Assembly (NCBI GenBank): GCA_902615045.1
Contig: CACMNP010000001.1
Span: 53,705-117,704 of the forward strand
DNA: 64,000 bases
Source of the DNA: an uncultured Pelagibacteraceae bacterium
Lineage (GTDB): Bacteria; Pseudomonadota; Alphaproteobacteria; Pelagibacterales; Pelagibacteraceae
Direction of reading: 5' to 3'
Part shown: in pieces, positions 27,500-35,903 of the stretch
Layout of the letters: every line of letters begins with the position of its first letter
How positions within the stretch are numbered: the stretch's first letter is position 1
The notes under the pieces: model-generated
Told to the model about the DNA's origin: nothing
What the model saw: the letters and a program-made list of their open reading frames with translations, nothing else
The model's database searches: none
Translations under genes and position numbers: made by a program

Positions 27500-27679
27500 T
27501 CATTTTTGTTGGACACAAACGTCTTTGATAACTGGAGCATTCGCACAATCAACACATTTAGTCTTCTGAACTATACATCCATCATCAAGGACTTCAACAT
27601 CAACTATTTTATCACACTTTGAACAAGTTGAAGAAATTGTTAATCCACATTTTTTACAATTATAATTTTCTATTTGCAT
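27500..27679 (-). CDS. 59-residue cysteine-rich (zinc-ribbon-like) mini-protein
   Basis: Missed by the track because it is one residue short of the cut-off. The reading frame from the ATG complementary to 27677-27679 contains eight Cys: CKKC (8-11), CSKC (19-22), Cys35, CVDC (42-45) and Cys55. The first two CxxC knuckles fit one zinc ribbon; the remaining four could form a second metal site. It is soluble, with no signal peptide. The upstream region carries an 18-bp repeat that looks like a metal-regulator target. No known family is recognised with confidence. Confidence 0.75.
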   Translation of the reverse strand: MQIENYNCKKCGLTISSTCSKCDKIVDVEVLDDGCIVQKTKCVDCANAPVIKDVCVQQK

Positions 27680-27723
27680 ATTTTAAAAATTAAATATGAA
27701 AAAATTATTTTCAACAAATATCC

Positions 27724-27771
27724 TTGCGAATAATTATTATTTACGCATTTTTTTTGCGAATAATTATTATT
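27724..27771. repeat. 18-bp direct repeat with 30-bp period, probable operator pair
   Basis: TTGCGAATAATTATTATT occurs exactly at 27724-27741 and 27754-27771, so the repeats are three helical turns apart. Each contains the palindrome AATAATTATT. They lie 45-92 bases upstream of the cysteine-rich gene on its strand. A related GATAATGATTATTATT follows at 27813-27828. The AT-rich inverted-repeat character is like Fur/Mur-type sites. Confidence 0.65.
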
Positions 27772-27812
27772 ACTACAAATTATCCTTATTAAATTTTTCC
27801 TAGATACTTATT

Positions 27813-27828
27813 GATAATGATTATTATT
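27813..27828. promoter_or_regulatory. Fur-box-like sequence
   Basis: GATAATGATTATTATT resembles the start of the Fur consensus GATAATGATAATCATTATC. It overlaps the stop codon of the DUF2061-like gene and lies upstream of the two 18-bp repeats relative to the cysteine-rich gene. In such an AT-rich genome chance similarity is possible. Confidence 0.35.
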
Positions 27829-28066
27829 TACTTTTTGATCTACTTGCCCACCACTTATCTAAAATGAAATACCAAATAGAATTGGCGATTGGTTCTACAA
27901 TTGCATCGGTCAAAGCTATCATAAAAGATACATCAGCAACTAACATCAAAACAGTTATAGCAATTGCAAAATGACCAACCGTATAAACAATTGTTCTTAA
28001 AATAGAGCCTCTGTTATTGGAATAAATCTGACTGGCAGCTTTAAAAATACCGTTGGTAACTTCCAT
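27824..28066 (-). CDS. DUF2061-like small membrane protein
   Basis: An 80-residue protein with two predicted membrane segments: SILRTIVYTVGHFAIAITVLMLVADV and IALTDAIVEPIANSIWYFILDKWW. The pattern of R-x-I-x-Y at the first helix, Glu in the second helix and a W-rich end resembles DUF2061. No function is known for that family. Its start codon overlaps the stop of the upstream hydroxylase gene (TAATG), so it is translated with it. Confidence 0.65.
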   Translation of the reverse strand: MEVTNGIFKAASQIYSNNRGSILRTIVYTVGHFAIAITVLMLVADVSFMIALTDAIVEPIANSIWYFILDKWWASRSKSK

Positions 28067-28662
28067 TATTCTTTAAACGGGCTTTCAAGAACACAAGCAA
28101 CTAAGTGAACTCTAGCCTGTTCTCCTCCATTAAAAAAGTTATGATACTTTGTATTGTTAGTAATCCATACATGTCCATCAGCAGGCAAATGTTTTGCAAC
28201 ATTTTCAATGACCATTGAACAACCTGCATTGGTTACTATCGGAATATGCAATCTACACTCTGGATCTTTGTGCCAGCTTAGTGTTGATCTTGGCTCTTTT
28301 AATAAAAGCCTTACTCTTCCTAGTTTAAATTTTTTACTAAGAATTTCATAAACCTCTTTAAAATAAGTTTTCTCGAACTCTGGTAGCAACTGAGTATATT
28401 TGGATTCATCAATATCAATGTCTCTTGAGACTTCTTTGCCTGTCTCATCTGCAATAGTCCAATATCTACCTCTGATATTGTTCCCTTCTATAGAGTCTTT
28501 GTTATTTGGAATTTGATTTAGAGGAATTGCACCAAAGTGAGTAACACCTGGCGAATTAAATTTCTTTTTCTCTAAAATTAGATTTAAGTCATTTCGCAAT
28601 CTATTTATATCAAACTTAATTTCAGGAACTTTATAAAAGTCTTCGAACGATAGTGATGTCAT
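28066..28662 (-). CDS. Aspartyl/asparaginyl beta-hydroxylase-like 2OG-Fe(II) protein
   Basis: A 198-residue protein with a double-stranded beta-helix oxygenase core. LSWHKDPECRLHIPI supplies the HxD iron ligands and the basic residue, MVIENVAKHLPADGHVWITNN the strand turn, and ARVHLVACV the distal His and 2-oxoglutarate-binding Arg, as in AspH-like enzymes. It is cytosolic. The substrate, protein or small molecule, is unknown. It is 19 bases downstream of katG and overlaps the DUF2061-like gene, so it may share katG control. Confidence 0.83.
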   Translation of the reverse strand: MTSLSFEDFYKVPEIKFDINRLRNDLNLILEKKKFNSPGVTHFGAIPLNQIPNNKDSIEGNNIRGRYWTIADETGKEVSRDIDIDESKYTQLLPEFEKTYFKEVYEILSKKFKLGRVRLLLKEPRSTLSWHKDPECRLHIPIVTNAGCSMVIENVAKHLPADGHVWITNNTKYHNFFNGGEQARVHLVACVLESPFKE

Positions 28663-28681
28663 TTTTCCGCTTTCCTTAATA

Positions 28682-30919
28682 CTAGTTTAATCTTAAATCA
28701 AATCTATCTGCATTCATCACTTTGACCCATGCAGATACAAAGTCTTTAACAAATTTGTCAGATGAGTCTTTGCAGGCATAAACTTCGGCTAATGCTCTTA
28801 ATTGAGAATTTGAACCAAAAATAAGGTCAACTCTTGAACCTTTCCACTTAGTTTTTTTAGACTTTCTATCTTTACCAACAAAATATTGTTCAGATTTGTC
28901 AGTTTCTTTCCAAGTGGTACTCATATCAAGAAGATTTACAAAATAATCTGTTGATAGAGCTCCAGGTTTTTTTGTGAAAACTCCATTTTTAGAACTATCA
29001 TAGTTTGTATCTAAAACTCTCATTCCTCCTACAAGAACTGTCATCTCTGGTGCCGTTAATCCCATTAATTGTGCCTTATCAATTAATTTTTCCTCAGCTG
29101 AAACATTAGATTTACCTTTTTTCATGTAGTTTCTAAAACCATCCGCTTGCGGCTCAAGTAATCCAAATGAATTTACATCTGTTTGGTCTTGTCTTGCATC
29201 TCCTCTTCCTGGAGTAAATGGAACCTGAATTTTATGACCAGCTTTTTTTGCTGCCATTTCTATTCCTACATTTCCACCTAATACTATAAGATCCGCCATT
29301 GAGACTGATTTTTTATTTGTATCAAATTTTTTCTTAATTTTTTGTAAAGCTTTAATAACCTTTGAAAGTTTTTTAGGGTTATTGACTTTCCAACTTCTTT
29401 GAGGCTCAAGCATAATTCTTGCTCCGTTTGCTCCACCTCTTTTGTCAGAACCTCTGTAAGTGGAAGCAGAAGCCCAAGCAGTGGAAACTAAATCAGAAAC
29501 AGAGATTTTTGATTTTGAAAGCTTTGATTTTAAATCTCTTATATCTTTTGATTTAAGTTTATATTTTGGTTTATCTATAGGATCTTGCCAAATTAATTGT
29601 TCTTTTGGTACTTCGCTACCTAAATAACATGCTCTTGGTCCCATGTCCCTATGAGTAAGCTTAAACCAAGCTCTTGCAAATGCATCAGCAAATTCATCTG
29701 GATTTTGATAAAAATGTTTTGAAATTGGTCCGTAACTTTTATCCATTCTCAAAGATAAATCAGTTGTTTGCATCATTGGAGGATGCATTTTACTTTTATC
29801 ATGAGCATCAGGTACCATTTTAATTCTCTGACCATTCTTTTTTGGCGTCCATTGAAATGCTCCAGCAGGTCCTTTTGTCAATTCCCATTCATGGTTAAAT
29901 AAACAATCAAAGTAACCCATATCCCATTGTGTAGGTGTTTGTGTCCATGCTCCTTCAATACCACTACTTATAGCGTGTACACCTTTTCCAGATTTGTAAT
30001 TACTATTCCAACCAGTTGCTTGATCTTGAATTCTTGATGCTTCTGGATCAGGTCCTTTATGTGATTCAGGTGCAGCACCATGAGATTTTCCAAAAGTATG
30101 ACCACCAGCAACTAGTGCAACTGTTTCATAATCATTCATTGCCATTCGTCCAAATGTTTCTCTAATATCGTGAGCTGCTTTCAATGGGTCTGGATTAAAA
30201 TCTGGACCTTGTGGATTTACATAAATTAGTCCCATGTGAGAAGCTCCCAATGGTTGTTCAAGATCTCTTTTTCCGCTGTATCTCTTAACACCTAACATTT
30301 CTTTTTCTGAGCCCCAGTAAATATCATCTTCTGGTTCCCAGATATCAGTTCTTCCCGCTCCAAAACCGAATGTTTTAAAGCCCATTGACTCTAATGCTAC
30401 ATTTCCAACTAATATAAATAAATCTGCCCAAGAAATTCTTTTTCCATATTTTTGTTTTATTGGCCACAAAAGTAATCTAGCTTTATCTAAATTAACATTA
30501 TCAGGCCATGCGTTTAACGGTGCAAACCTTTGATTACCAGTTCCAGCACCTCCTCTACCATCACCAGTTCTATAAGTACCTGCTGCGTGCCACGCTAATC
30601 TAATAAATAAAGGACCATAATGACCGTAATCTGCTGGCCACCAATCTTGTGAGTCTGTCATTAATTTGTTTAAATCTTTTTTGAGTGCTTTGTAGTTCAG
30701 TTTTTTAAATTCTTTAGAATAATTAAATTTTTTCTCCATTGGATTTGATAAATTCGAGTGCTGACTTAAAATTTTCAAATTCAAACTATTTGGCCAAAAA
30801 TCTCTATTTGTTTGTCCTCTTCCAGCGCTAAATTTTGCTGGTGTACCTGCGCCCGTAAAAGGGCACTTACTTAATTCTGCTGATTTAAATGTTTTACTTT
30901 TATGAAATTCCGCACTCAT
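28682..30919 (-). CDS. katG: Catalase-peroxidase
   Basis: A bifunctional haem catalase-peroxidase of 745 residues that removes hydrogen peroxide. [12 protein letters not shown] holds the distal Arg107, Trp110 and His111; LIYVNPQGP and FGRMAMND supply the Tyr and Met of the Met-Tyr-Trp adduct needed for catalase activity; [15 protein letters not shown] holds the proximal His. The second, non-haem domain is present, so the gene is full length. AAAGGAG lies before the ATG. A strong promoter and two operator copies sit directly upstream, next to the irr-like gene. By eye it is somewhat richer in G+C than its neighbours, perhaps due to conservation or transfer. Confidence 0.97.
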   Translation of the reverse strand: MSAEFHKSKTFKSAELSKCPFTGAGTPAKFSAGRGQTNRDFWPNSLNLKILSQHSNLSNPMEKKFNYSKEFKKLNYKALKKDLNKLMTDSQDWWPADYGHYGPLFIRLAWHAAGTYRTGDGRGGAGTGNQRFAPLNAWPDNVNLDKARLLLWPIKQKYGKRISWADLFILVGNVALESMGFKTFGFGAGRTDIWEPEDDIYWGSEKEMLGVKRYSGKRDLEQPLGASHMGLIYVNPQGPDFNPDPLKAAHDIRETFGRMAMNDYETVALVAGGHTFGKSHGAAPESHKGPDPEASRIQDQATGWNSNYKSGKGVHAISSGIEGAWTQTPTQWDMGYFDCLFNHEWELTKGPAGAFQWTPKKNGQRIKMVPDAHDKSKMHPPMMQTTDLSLRMDKSYGPISKHFYQNPDEFADAFARAWFKLTHRDMGPRACYLGSEVPKEQLIWQDPIDKPKYKLKSKDIRDLKSKLSKSKISVSDLVSTAWASASTYRGSDKRGGANGARIMLEPQRSWKVNNPKKLSKVIKALQKIKKKFDTNKKSVSMADLIVLGGNVGIEMAAKKAGHKIQVPFTPGRGDARQDQTDVNSFGLLEPQADGFRNYMKKGKSNVSAEEKLIDKAQLMGLTAPEMTVLVGGMRVLDTNYDSSKNGVFTKKPGALSTDYFVNLLDMSTTWKETDKSEQYFVGKDRKSKKTKWKGSRVDLIFGSNSQLRALAEVYACKDSSDKFVKDFVSAWVKVMNADRFDLRLN

Positions 30920-30940
30920 TATTATTTATCTCCTTTAATA

Positions 30941-30978
30941 TTATAATTATTCTAATTCGTTGTTTATAATTATTCTAA
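30941..30978 (-). promoter_or_regulatory. Two Irr/PerR-type operator copies on the katG promoter
   Basis: TTATAATTATTCTAA is found identically at 30941-30955 and 30964-30978 (TTAGAATAATTATAA on the coding strand). It is an imperfect 7-1-7 inverted repeat matching 14 of 15 positions of the PerR box and resembling the rhizobial iron control element with its TTAGAA/TTCTAA arms. One copy covers the -10 box and the other the start of transcription, so bound repressor would block katG. The centres are 23 bases apart. Confidence 0.72.
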
Positions 30979-30991
30979 AGAAGATTGTCAA
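30963..30991 (-). promoter_or_regulatory. Sigma-70 promoter of katG
   Basis: On the minus strand TTGACA (complement of 30986-30991), a 17-base spacer and TATAAA (complement of 30963-30968) make a near-consensus promoter. Transcription would start about 38 bases before the katG ATG. The distal operator copy overlaps the -10 element. Confidence 0.78.
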
Positions 30992-31024
30992 TAAGTCAGA
31001 GTATTTATGATTTAATTTTGAAAC

Positions 31025-31435
31025 TTAGTCTTCTAATTTTACTAAAACTTCAACTGATTTAATTTTTTTTCCAGGTATAGATTTTTGTATCTCTATAGGT
31101 CCCACATCCTCATTTTTAAGATCAATAAGCTTTTCTTCTTTAACATCAAAGAAATGGTGGTGATCTGTGACATTTGTATCAAAGTAGGTTTGATTAGAAT
31201 TTATTGGAATTTCTTTTAGATATCCTTTTTTATGAAATGCATGAACTGTATTGTAAACTGTTGCTAAAGAAACTTTCTCTCCAGTTTTATCTTTTATCAA
31301 TTTGAATAAGTCGTTTATTGTGAAATGGAAAGTTTTATCTCTATTAAATAAAACCTCGCATATATTTATTCTTTGTTTAGTTGGTCTTAAGCTAGAGTTT
31401 CTTAGTTTTTCAATAAATTCTTGTTTACTAGTCAT
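31025..31435 (-). CDS. irr: Fur-superfamily regulator, Irr type
   Basis: About 136 residues: a winged helix (RPTKQRINICEVLF, SLATVYNTVHAFHKKGYLKEI) followed by a dimerisation domain with FDTNVTDHHHFFDVKEE. The HHH motif and absence of the structural CxxC zinc sites are typical of alphaproteobacterial Irr, which senses haem and iron. The gene is divergent from fabA, and irr-fabA-fabB is a conserved alphaproteobacterial arrangement, which strengthens the call over PerR. The ATG at 31435 (MTSKQEF) is preferred to the track TTG. An operator-like site lies 8 bases before it, suggesting autoregulation; paired sites precede katG. A peroxide sensor of PerR type is the alternative. Confidence 0.85.
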   Translation of the reverse strand: MTSKQEFIEKLRNSSLRPTKQRINICEVLFNRDKTFHFTINDLFKLIKDKTGEKVSLATVYNTVHAFHKKGYLKEIPINSNQTYFDTNVTDHHHFFDVKEEKLIDLKNEDVGPIEIQKSIPGKKIKSVEVLVKLED

Positions 31436-31442
31436 TAGCAAT

Positions 31443-31457
31443 TTAAAACTATTCTAA
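31443..31457 (-). promoter_or_regulatory. Operator-like site upstream of irr
   Basis: On the irr strand TTAGAATAGTTTTAA differs from the katG operator TTAGAATAATTATAA at two of 15 positions. It lies just downstream of a perfect TATAAT (complement of 31469-31474), placing it near the start of transcription and 8 bases before the irr ATG. This suggests autorepression, with possible influence on the divergent fabA. Confidence 0.6.
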
Positions 31458-31468
31458 ACTATTTGTAT

Positions 31469-31476
31469 ATTATAAT
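31469..31476. promoter_or_regulatory. Shared -10 region of irr and fabA
   Basis: ATTATAAT gives TATAAT on the minus strand (complement of 31469-31474) for irr and TATAAT on the plus strand (31471-31476) for fabA. The two divergent promoters thus overlap. No good -35 is visible on either strand at 17 bases. Confidence 0.45.
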
Positions 31477-31508
31477 GTACCTAAATCAAGTAATAAGATT
31501 ACAAAATT

Positions 31509-32009
31509 ATGAAAAAAAGTTCCTTTAATTACAACGAACTAATTGATTGCGCTAATGGTAAGTTATTTGGTCCAGGTAATGCAAAATTACCTTCTCCACC
31601 AATGCTAATGTTTGATAGAATTACAGAAATAACTGAGAGTGAGGGTTTTTATAAAAAAGGATCTATGAAAGCCGAACTTGATATTAAAGATAATTTATGG
31701 TTCTTTGATTGTCATTTTAGAGAAGATCCAGTAATGCCAGGTTGTCTTGGCTTAGATGCTATGTGGCAGCTAGTTGGCTTTTTTCTTGGTTGGCTTGGAA
31801 ATCCAGGAAGAGGTAGAGCATTAGGTGTAAGCACTGTAAAATTCACTGGGGAAGTTCTTAAAAATGTCAAAATGGCAACATATGAAATAGATATGAAAAG
31901 AATTCTTATTAAAGGAGAAACAACCGTAGGTCTTGCAAATGGAATTTTGCTTGCTGATGGAAAAAAGATTTATAGTGCAGAAAATCTTAAAGTAGGATTA
32001 TTTAAATAA
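31509..32009 (+). CDS. fabA: 3-hydroxydecanoyl-ACP dehydratase/isomerase
   Basis: A hot-dog-fold enzyme of 166 residues that dehydrates hydroxyacyl-ACP and isomerises the trans-2 to cis-3-decenoyl product, starting unsaturated fatty acids. PPMLMFDRI and [30 protein letters not shown] carry the catalytic His and Asp of FabA. Length is near that of E. coli FabA. It overlaps fabB (TAATG) and heads fabA-fabB-fabI. Confidence 0.97.
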   Translation: MKKSSFNYNELIDCANGKLFGPGNAKLPSPPMLMFDRITEITESEGFYKKGSMKAELDIKDNLWFFDCHFREDPVMPGCLGLDAMWQLVGFFLGWLGNPGRGRALGVSTVKFTGEVLKNVKMATYEIDMKRILIKGETTVGLANGILLADGKKIYSAENLKVGLFK

Positions 32010-33220
32010 TGAAAAGAGTAGTTGTAACAGGACTTGGTGTAGTTTCATGTTTGGGAAATAATCAAGATGAGGTTTATCAATCATTAGTTAATACAAAATC
32101 AGGAATAACATTTTCTGAGGAATACAAAGAGCATAATTTAAAAAGCCATGTTCATGGTAAACCTAATATCAAATTAGAAGATTATATTGATAGAAAAGTT
32201 ATTAGGTTTATGGGTGCTGGATCAGCATATAATTATGTTGCAATGAGTGAAGCAGTTAAAGATTCTGGATTAGAGGAGAATGAAGTTAGCAACATTTCAA
32301 CTGGGATGGTCATGGGATCTGGAGGACCATCTATTGAAAATGTGATACTAGCATCAGATAAGACAAGAGAAAAAAATCCAAAAAAAATGGGACCATTTAT
32401 AGTTCCAAGAACAATGGCAAGCACCGCTTCTGCGACTCTTGCAGTTCCATTTAAAATAAAAGGCACTAATTACACAATAAGTTCTGCATGCGCAACGAGT
32501 GGTCATTGTATTGGTAATGCTATGGAACTTATTCAATTAGGAAAACAAAATATTATTTTTGCAGGTGGAAGTGATGAGGTTCACTTTGCTATGACTGCAA
32601 TGTTTGACGCAATGACTGCACTATCCTCAAAATATAATGATACCCCTGAAAAAGCTTCTAGACCATATGATAAAACAAGAGATGGTTTTGTGATTGCTGG
32701 TGGAGGTGGAGTTCTTGTTCTAGAAGAATATGAACATGCCAAAGCAAGAGGAGCTAAAATGTATGCTGAATTAACTGGATATGGAGCAACATCAGATGGC
32801 TATGATATGGTTGCACCATCTGGTGAGGGAGCGGTCAGATGTATGAAAATGGCTCTAGCAACTTCTAAAAATAAAATTGACTATATTAATACTCACGGGA
32901 CATCAACACCTGTAGGAGATATTACAGAATTAAAAGCAGTTGGTGAGGCTTTCCCAGACTATAAACCTAAAATAAGTTCAACAAAATCTTTGTCAGGTCA
33001 TTCATTAGGTGCAACTTCAGTTCACGAAGCAATTTACAGTTTGATAATGATGAAAAACAATTTTATTTCAGCGTCAGCAAATATTTCGGAAATGGATGAT
33101 GAAGCAAAAAACTACCCAATTGTTACACGAGTTGAAAAAGACTTAAATTTAAATGCAATTATGTCTAACAGCTTTGGTTTTGGTGGAACTAATGCAACAT
33201 TAGTTTTTGAGAAAGTTTAA
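32009..33220 (+). CDS. fabB: 3-oxoacyl-ACP synthase I
   Basis: A condensing enzyme of 403 residues needed to elongate the cis-3-decenoyl-ACP made by Fab[16 protein letters not shown] is the thiolase-fold start, [16 protein letters not shown] holds the active-site Cys, [12 protein letters not shown] and [17 protein letters not shown] hold the two catalytic His, and [13 protein letters not shown] ends the fold. The Cys-His-His set and coupling to fabA support FabB over FabF. Confidence 0.96.
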   Translation: MKRVVVTGLGVVSCLGNNQDEVYQSLVNTKSGITFSEEYKEHNLKSHVHGKPNIKLEDYIDRKVIRFMGAGSAYNYVAMSEAVKDSGLEENEVSNISTGMVMGSGGPSIENVILASDKTREKNPKKMGPFIVPRTMASTASATLAVPFKIKGTNYTISSACATSGHCIGNAMELIQLGKQNIIFAGGSDEVHFAMTAMFDAMTALSSKYNDTPEKASRPYDKTRDGFVIAGGGGVLVLEEYEHAKARGAKMYAELTGYGATSDGYDMVAPSGEGAVRCMKMALATSKNKIDYINTHGTSTPVGDITELKAVGEAFPDYKPKISSTKSLSGHSLGATSVHEAIYSLIMMKNNFISASANISEMDDEAKNYPIVTRVEKDLNLNAIMSNSFGFGGTNATLVFEKV

Positions 33221-33224
33221 ATCT

Positions 33225-34016
33225 ATGAGTTTAATGAAGGGAAAAAAAGGTCTTATCATGGGCGTTGCCAATGAGAGATCAATTGCATGGGGTATATCTC
33301 AAAAACTTGCTGAAGCTGGAGCAGAGTTAGCTTTTACATATTTAGGTGATGCTTTAAAAAAAAGAGTTGTTCCACTTGCAGAAAAACTAAATTCAAATGT
33401 AACTTTTAGCTGTGATGTAGAAAAAAAAGAAGAAGTTGTAAAACTATTTGAAGATGTAAAAAGTCAATGGGGAGAAATTGATTTTGTTGTACATGCAATT
33501 GCATTTTCAGATAAATCTGAGTTATCAGGAGAATATTTAAATACAACTAGAGAAAACTTTTTAAGAAGTATGTTAATATCTTGTTTTTCATTTACTGAAG
33601 TTGCTAGAGAAGCATCTAAAATAATGAAGCAAGGTGGTAGTATGATTACTTTGAGTTATGAAGCAAATAAAGCCATACCTAATTATAATGTAATGGGAGT
33701 ATGTAAAGCTGCACTAGAATCTAGTGTTAAATATCTTGCAAGAGATCTAGGAGTAAGGAATATTAGAGTTAATGCAATAAGTGCCGGACCAATTAAAACT
33801 CTAGCAGCTTCTGCAATTGGGGATGCTAAATTTCTTTACAAGTGGAATGCTGATCATTCGTTCTTAAAAAGAAATGTTGATAATCTTGATGTTGGAAATT
33901 CAGCACTATATCTTTTAAGCGATATGGCAGGTGGTGTTACTGGTGAAATTCATTATGTGGATGCTGGTTACAATAAAGTTGGAATGCCAGATCCAAAAAA
34001 CATAAGCGATACTTAA
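33225..34016 (+). CDS. fabI: Enoyl-ACP reductase (NADH)
   Basis: A short-chain dehydrogenase-like protein of about 263 residues for the last reduction of fatty acid elongation. LIMGVANERSIAWGIS is the FabI nucleotide-binding start, FVVHAIAFS the cofactor strand, and the Tyr-x6-Lys pair is in the segment SYEANKAIPNYNVMGVCKAALE. LYLLSDMAGGVTGEIHYVDAG is the usual C-terminal block. The track TTG overlaps fabB; the ATG at 33225 or 33234 is more likely. Confidence 0.95.
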   Translation: MSLMKGKKGLIMGVANERSIAWGISQKLAEAGAELAFTYLGDALKKRVVPLAEKLNSNVTFSCDVEKKEEVVKLFEDVKSQWGEIDFVVHAIAFSDKSELSGEYLNTTRENFLRSMLISCFSFTEVAREASKIMKQGGSMITLSYEANKAIPNYNVMGVCKAALESSVKYLARDLGVRNIRVNAISAGPIKTLAASAIGDAKFLYKWNADHSFLKRNVDNLDVGNSALYLLSDMAGGVTGEIHYVDAGYNKVGMPDPKNISDT

Positions 34017-34027
34017 AATATTAATTA

Positions 34028-34960
34028 GTGATTAAAATCAGAATTATTGCATATTTTTTTTTAATTTTTTGTGTATTTGAAAATGTAAATGCTAAAAGCT
34101 ACAAAATAGGTGACAAAATCTCAGAAGAAATAGAATTTTATAAAAAATACAAATTTGAATTACCTTCAGGAACATGGACAATAGCTGACAGGTTTAGATA
34201 TAGCTATTATGGTGCGACTGCAAAAGGTTACAAACTTTTAAAAATTAAAGGTAATAAAGCTATAGAAGGATTTTCAATTGCTGAACTAGATATCGGAGCA
34301 AGATTTCAAAGCGCTTTCAACGATGTACTACATCTAATTATGTTTAAAAATGAATATGACGGATGTTACGATCGACCTGAATATTATATTTTGGAGTATT
34401 TTACAAAAGGTTCATCTCATAATTGTTTTTGGATTTCTCATGAAGATGTTTATAGAGAATTATTTAATCCTGATGATCCAGAATTGAGGGGTGTGAATGC
34501 TCAATATATAGCATGGCTAAGAGACAACAAAATAGAACTACCAAAAATTGCTATAGGTAGTTCGCATAGTTATTTCTCAAGACTAACAGGAGGAAAATGG
34601 TTTGTAATGACTCACGGTTTCGATCCTGAAGTATTAGGTGCTCCAAAAAGTGAATTTATAGACGAGGATAGGTCAGAATATCATAAATATAATATTAATA
34701 ATTATCCAGATCACAAAAAAATTATGGAGAAAGTAGTATCTTTAGGTGCTAAAAGGCATAAACAGTTTGAGTTAGAAGTGAGAGCAAAAGAGCATCACAA
34801 AATAAATTTAAGTTCATTAATTTCAAATTCTTTAGAAATTGGTAGCGTTGAACAAAATGATGATATTATTACACAAATTAATAGGTTAAGAGATTTATTA
34901 AAATCAGGAATTTTAACAGAGGAAGAATTTAAAAAAGCAAAAGAAAAAATACTTAATTAA
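34028..34960 (+). CDS. Secreted protein of unknown function with C-terminal SHOCT-like motif
   Basis: A 310-residue protein starting at GTG. The first 22 residues (IRIIAYFFLIFCVFENVNA) are a signal peptide. The middle part, with KFELPSGTWTIADRFRYSYYGATAKG and YDGCYDRPEYYILEYFTKG, is not recognised. The C-terminus ITQINRLRDLLKSGILTEEEFKKAKEKIL is a SHOCT-like helical hairpin, a short motif often found at protein ends. It is 11 bases behind fabI and overlaps the next gene (TAATG). Confidence 0.75.
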   Translation: MIKIRIIAYFFLIFCVFENVNAKSYKIGDKISEEIEFYKKYKFELPSGTWTIADRFRYSYYGATAKGYKLLKIKGNKAIEGFSIAELDIGARFQSAFNDVLHLIMFKNEYDGCYDRPEYYILEYFTKGSSHNCFWISHEDVYRELFNPDDPELRGVNAQYIAWLRDNKIELPKIAIGSSHSYFSRLTGGKWFVMTHGFDPEVLGAPKSEFIDEDRSEYHKYNINNYPDHKKIMEKVVSLGAKRHKQFELEVRAKEHHKINLSSLISNSLEIGSVEQNDDIITQINRLRDLLKSGILTEEEFKKAKEKILN

Positions 34961-35349
34961 TGATGCAACAAATTAGTATTTATCTAACCAGTATAATATT
35001 TGGAATTATGCTATTCTTTTCTTTTGTTGTAGCACCCGTTACTTTCACTTCATTAAATGAGAAAAATGCTAGAAAATTTATAAGAAAAATATTTCCTTAT
35101 TACTATACTGTTAATTTAGCTATTAGTGTTTTAGTTTTAATTTTATTTATAATTCTAAAAATTTTTTCCTTAGATTTTTATTTAATTTTGAGTGTTGCAG
35201 TATTATTTGCTGTATCGAATTTTGTACTAATGCCACTAATAAATAAGTTCAGAGATGAAAAGCAGGATAAAAAATTTAAACAATCACACTTTGTTTCTGT
35301 GGTGATAAATTTTGTTCAAATGATTTTGTTGGTAATTGTCTTAATTTAA
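34960..35349 (+). CDS. DUF4149-like integral membrane protein
   Basis: A 129-residue protein with four predicted membrane helices. The first, SIYLTSIIFGIMLFFSFVVAPVTFTSL, ends with a pattern typical of DUF4149/TMEM205-like proteins, and SHFVSVVINFVQMILLVIVLI is the last. Its function is unknown. It overlaps the SHOCT protein by one base and the convergent small gene by 4 bases. Confidence 0.75.
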   Translation: MMQQISIYLTSIIFGIMLFFSFVVAPVTFTSLNEKNARKFIRKIFPYYYTVNLAISVLVLILFIILKIFSLDFYLILSVAVLFAVSNFVLMPLINKFRDEKQDKKFKQSHFVSVVINFVQMILLVIVLI

Positions 35350-35498
35350 AAAGAATTAGTAATACCTAAGCCAACAGCAATAAAAATACCTAACCAAATT
35401 AAACCTTTAATAAAAAAAAATGCAAAACTACCAAACAATAAATACCTTCCATATTTATTTTTCTGTAGTTCTGACTTAAAGTTTTTTAAAAGCTTCAT
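35346..35498 (-). CDS. 50-residue single- or two-pass membrane protein
   Basis: Not in the ORF track. From the ATG complementary to 35496-35498 it reads MKLLKNFKSELQKNKYGRYL and then two hydrophobic stretches around LLFGSFAFFFIKGLIWLGIF and IAVGLGI. A basic amphipathic N-terminus and an internal Lys-Gly between membrane halves resemble small alphaproteobacterial proteins of unknown function. It overlaps the convergent DUF4149-like gene by 4 bases. Coding status is supported by the open frame and packing, not by a family match. Confidence 0.6.
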   Translation of the reverse strand: MKLLKNFKSELQKNKYGRYLLFGSFAFFFIKGLIWLGIFIAVGLGITNSF

Positions 35499-35525
35499 TT
35501 TATTATAATTTATTACAATTATTTT

Positions 35526-35888
35526 CTACTTGATCTTTTCCCACTCTTTCATTCCACCAGTGATATTTTTGACATTTTTAACTCCCATGTCCTTCATAGT
35601 TTTGGTTGCTAATGTTCCTTGTCCACCAACACCACAAAAAACTACATATTCTTTATTAGGATTATTTTTAAACATATCATTTTCTAGAGGACTGCCTTCT
35701 GCTAAATAAAATTCTAATAAACCTCTATCTAAGTGAATTGCATTACCGATTGTTCCTTTTGAAAAGCTTTCTTTGTCCCTAACATCAATAAATTGAACAT
35801 TTGGGTCATTTAGCTTTTCTTTTGCATCGCTAGCGCTTATATTCTCAATCTCATTGCTTACGCCCATTAAATCATCAAATTTTTTCAT
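35526..35888 (-). CDS. Rhodanese-like protein
   Basis: A 120-residue cytosolic single-domain rhodanese. ISASDAKEKLNDPNVQFIDVRDKESF is the N-terminal motif and YVVFCGVGGQGTLAT carries the active-site Cys in a six-residue loop, so it could transfer sulfane sulfur. Loop CGVGGQ differs from the usual CxxGxR/T pattern, so the acceptor is uncertain. It is 15 bases past pnp on the same strand. Confidence 0.87.
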   Translation of the reverse strand: MKKFDDLMGVSNEIENISASDAKEKLNDPNVQFIDVRDKESFSKGTIGNAIHLDRGLLEFYLAEGSPLENDMFKNNPNKEYVVFCGVGGQGTLATKTMKDMGVKNVKNITGGMKEWEKIK

Positions 35889-35903
35889 ATTTCTCCTATA
35901 AAT

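Noticed and set aside
27733-27768. Stem formed by the two 18-bp repeats and the TGCG/CGCA pair as a terminator
   Set aside because: A bulged stem can be drawn, but no T-tract follows on either strand; direct-repeat operator is the simpler reading.
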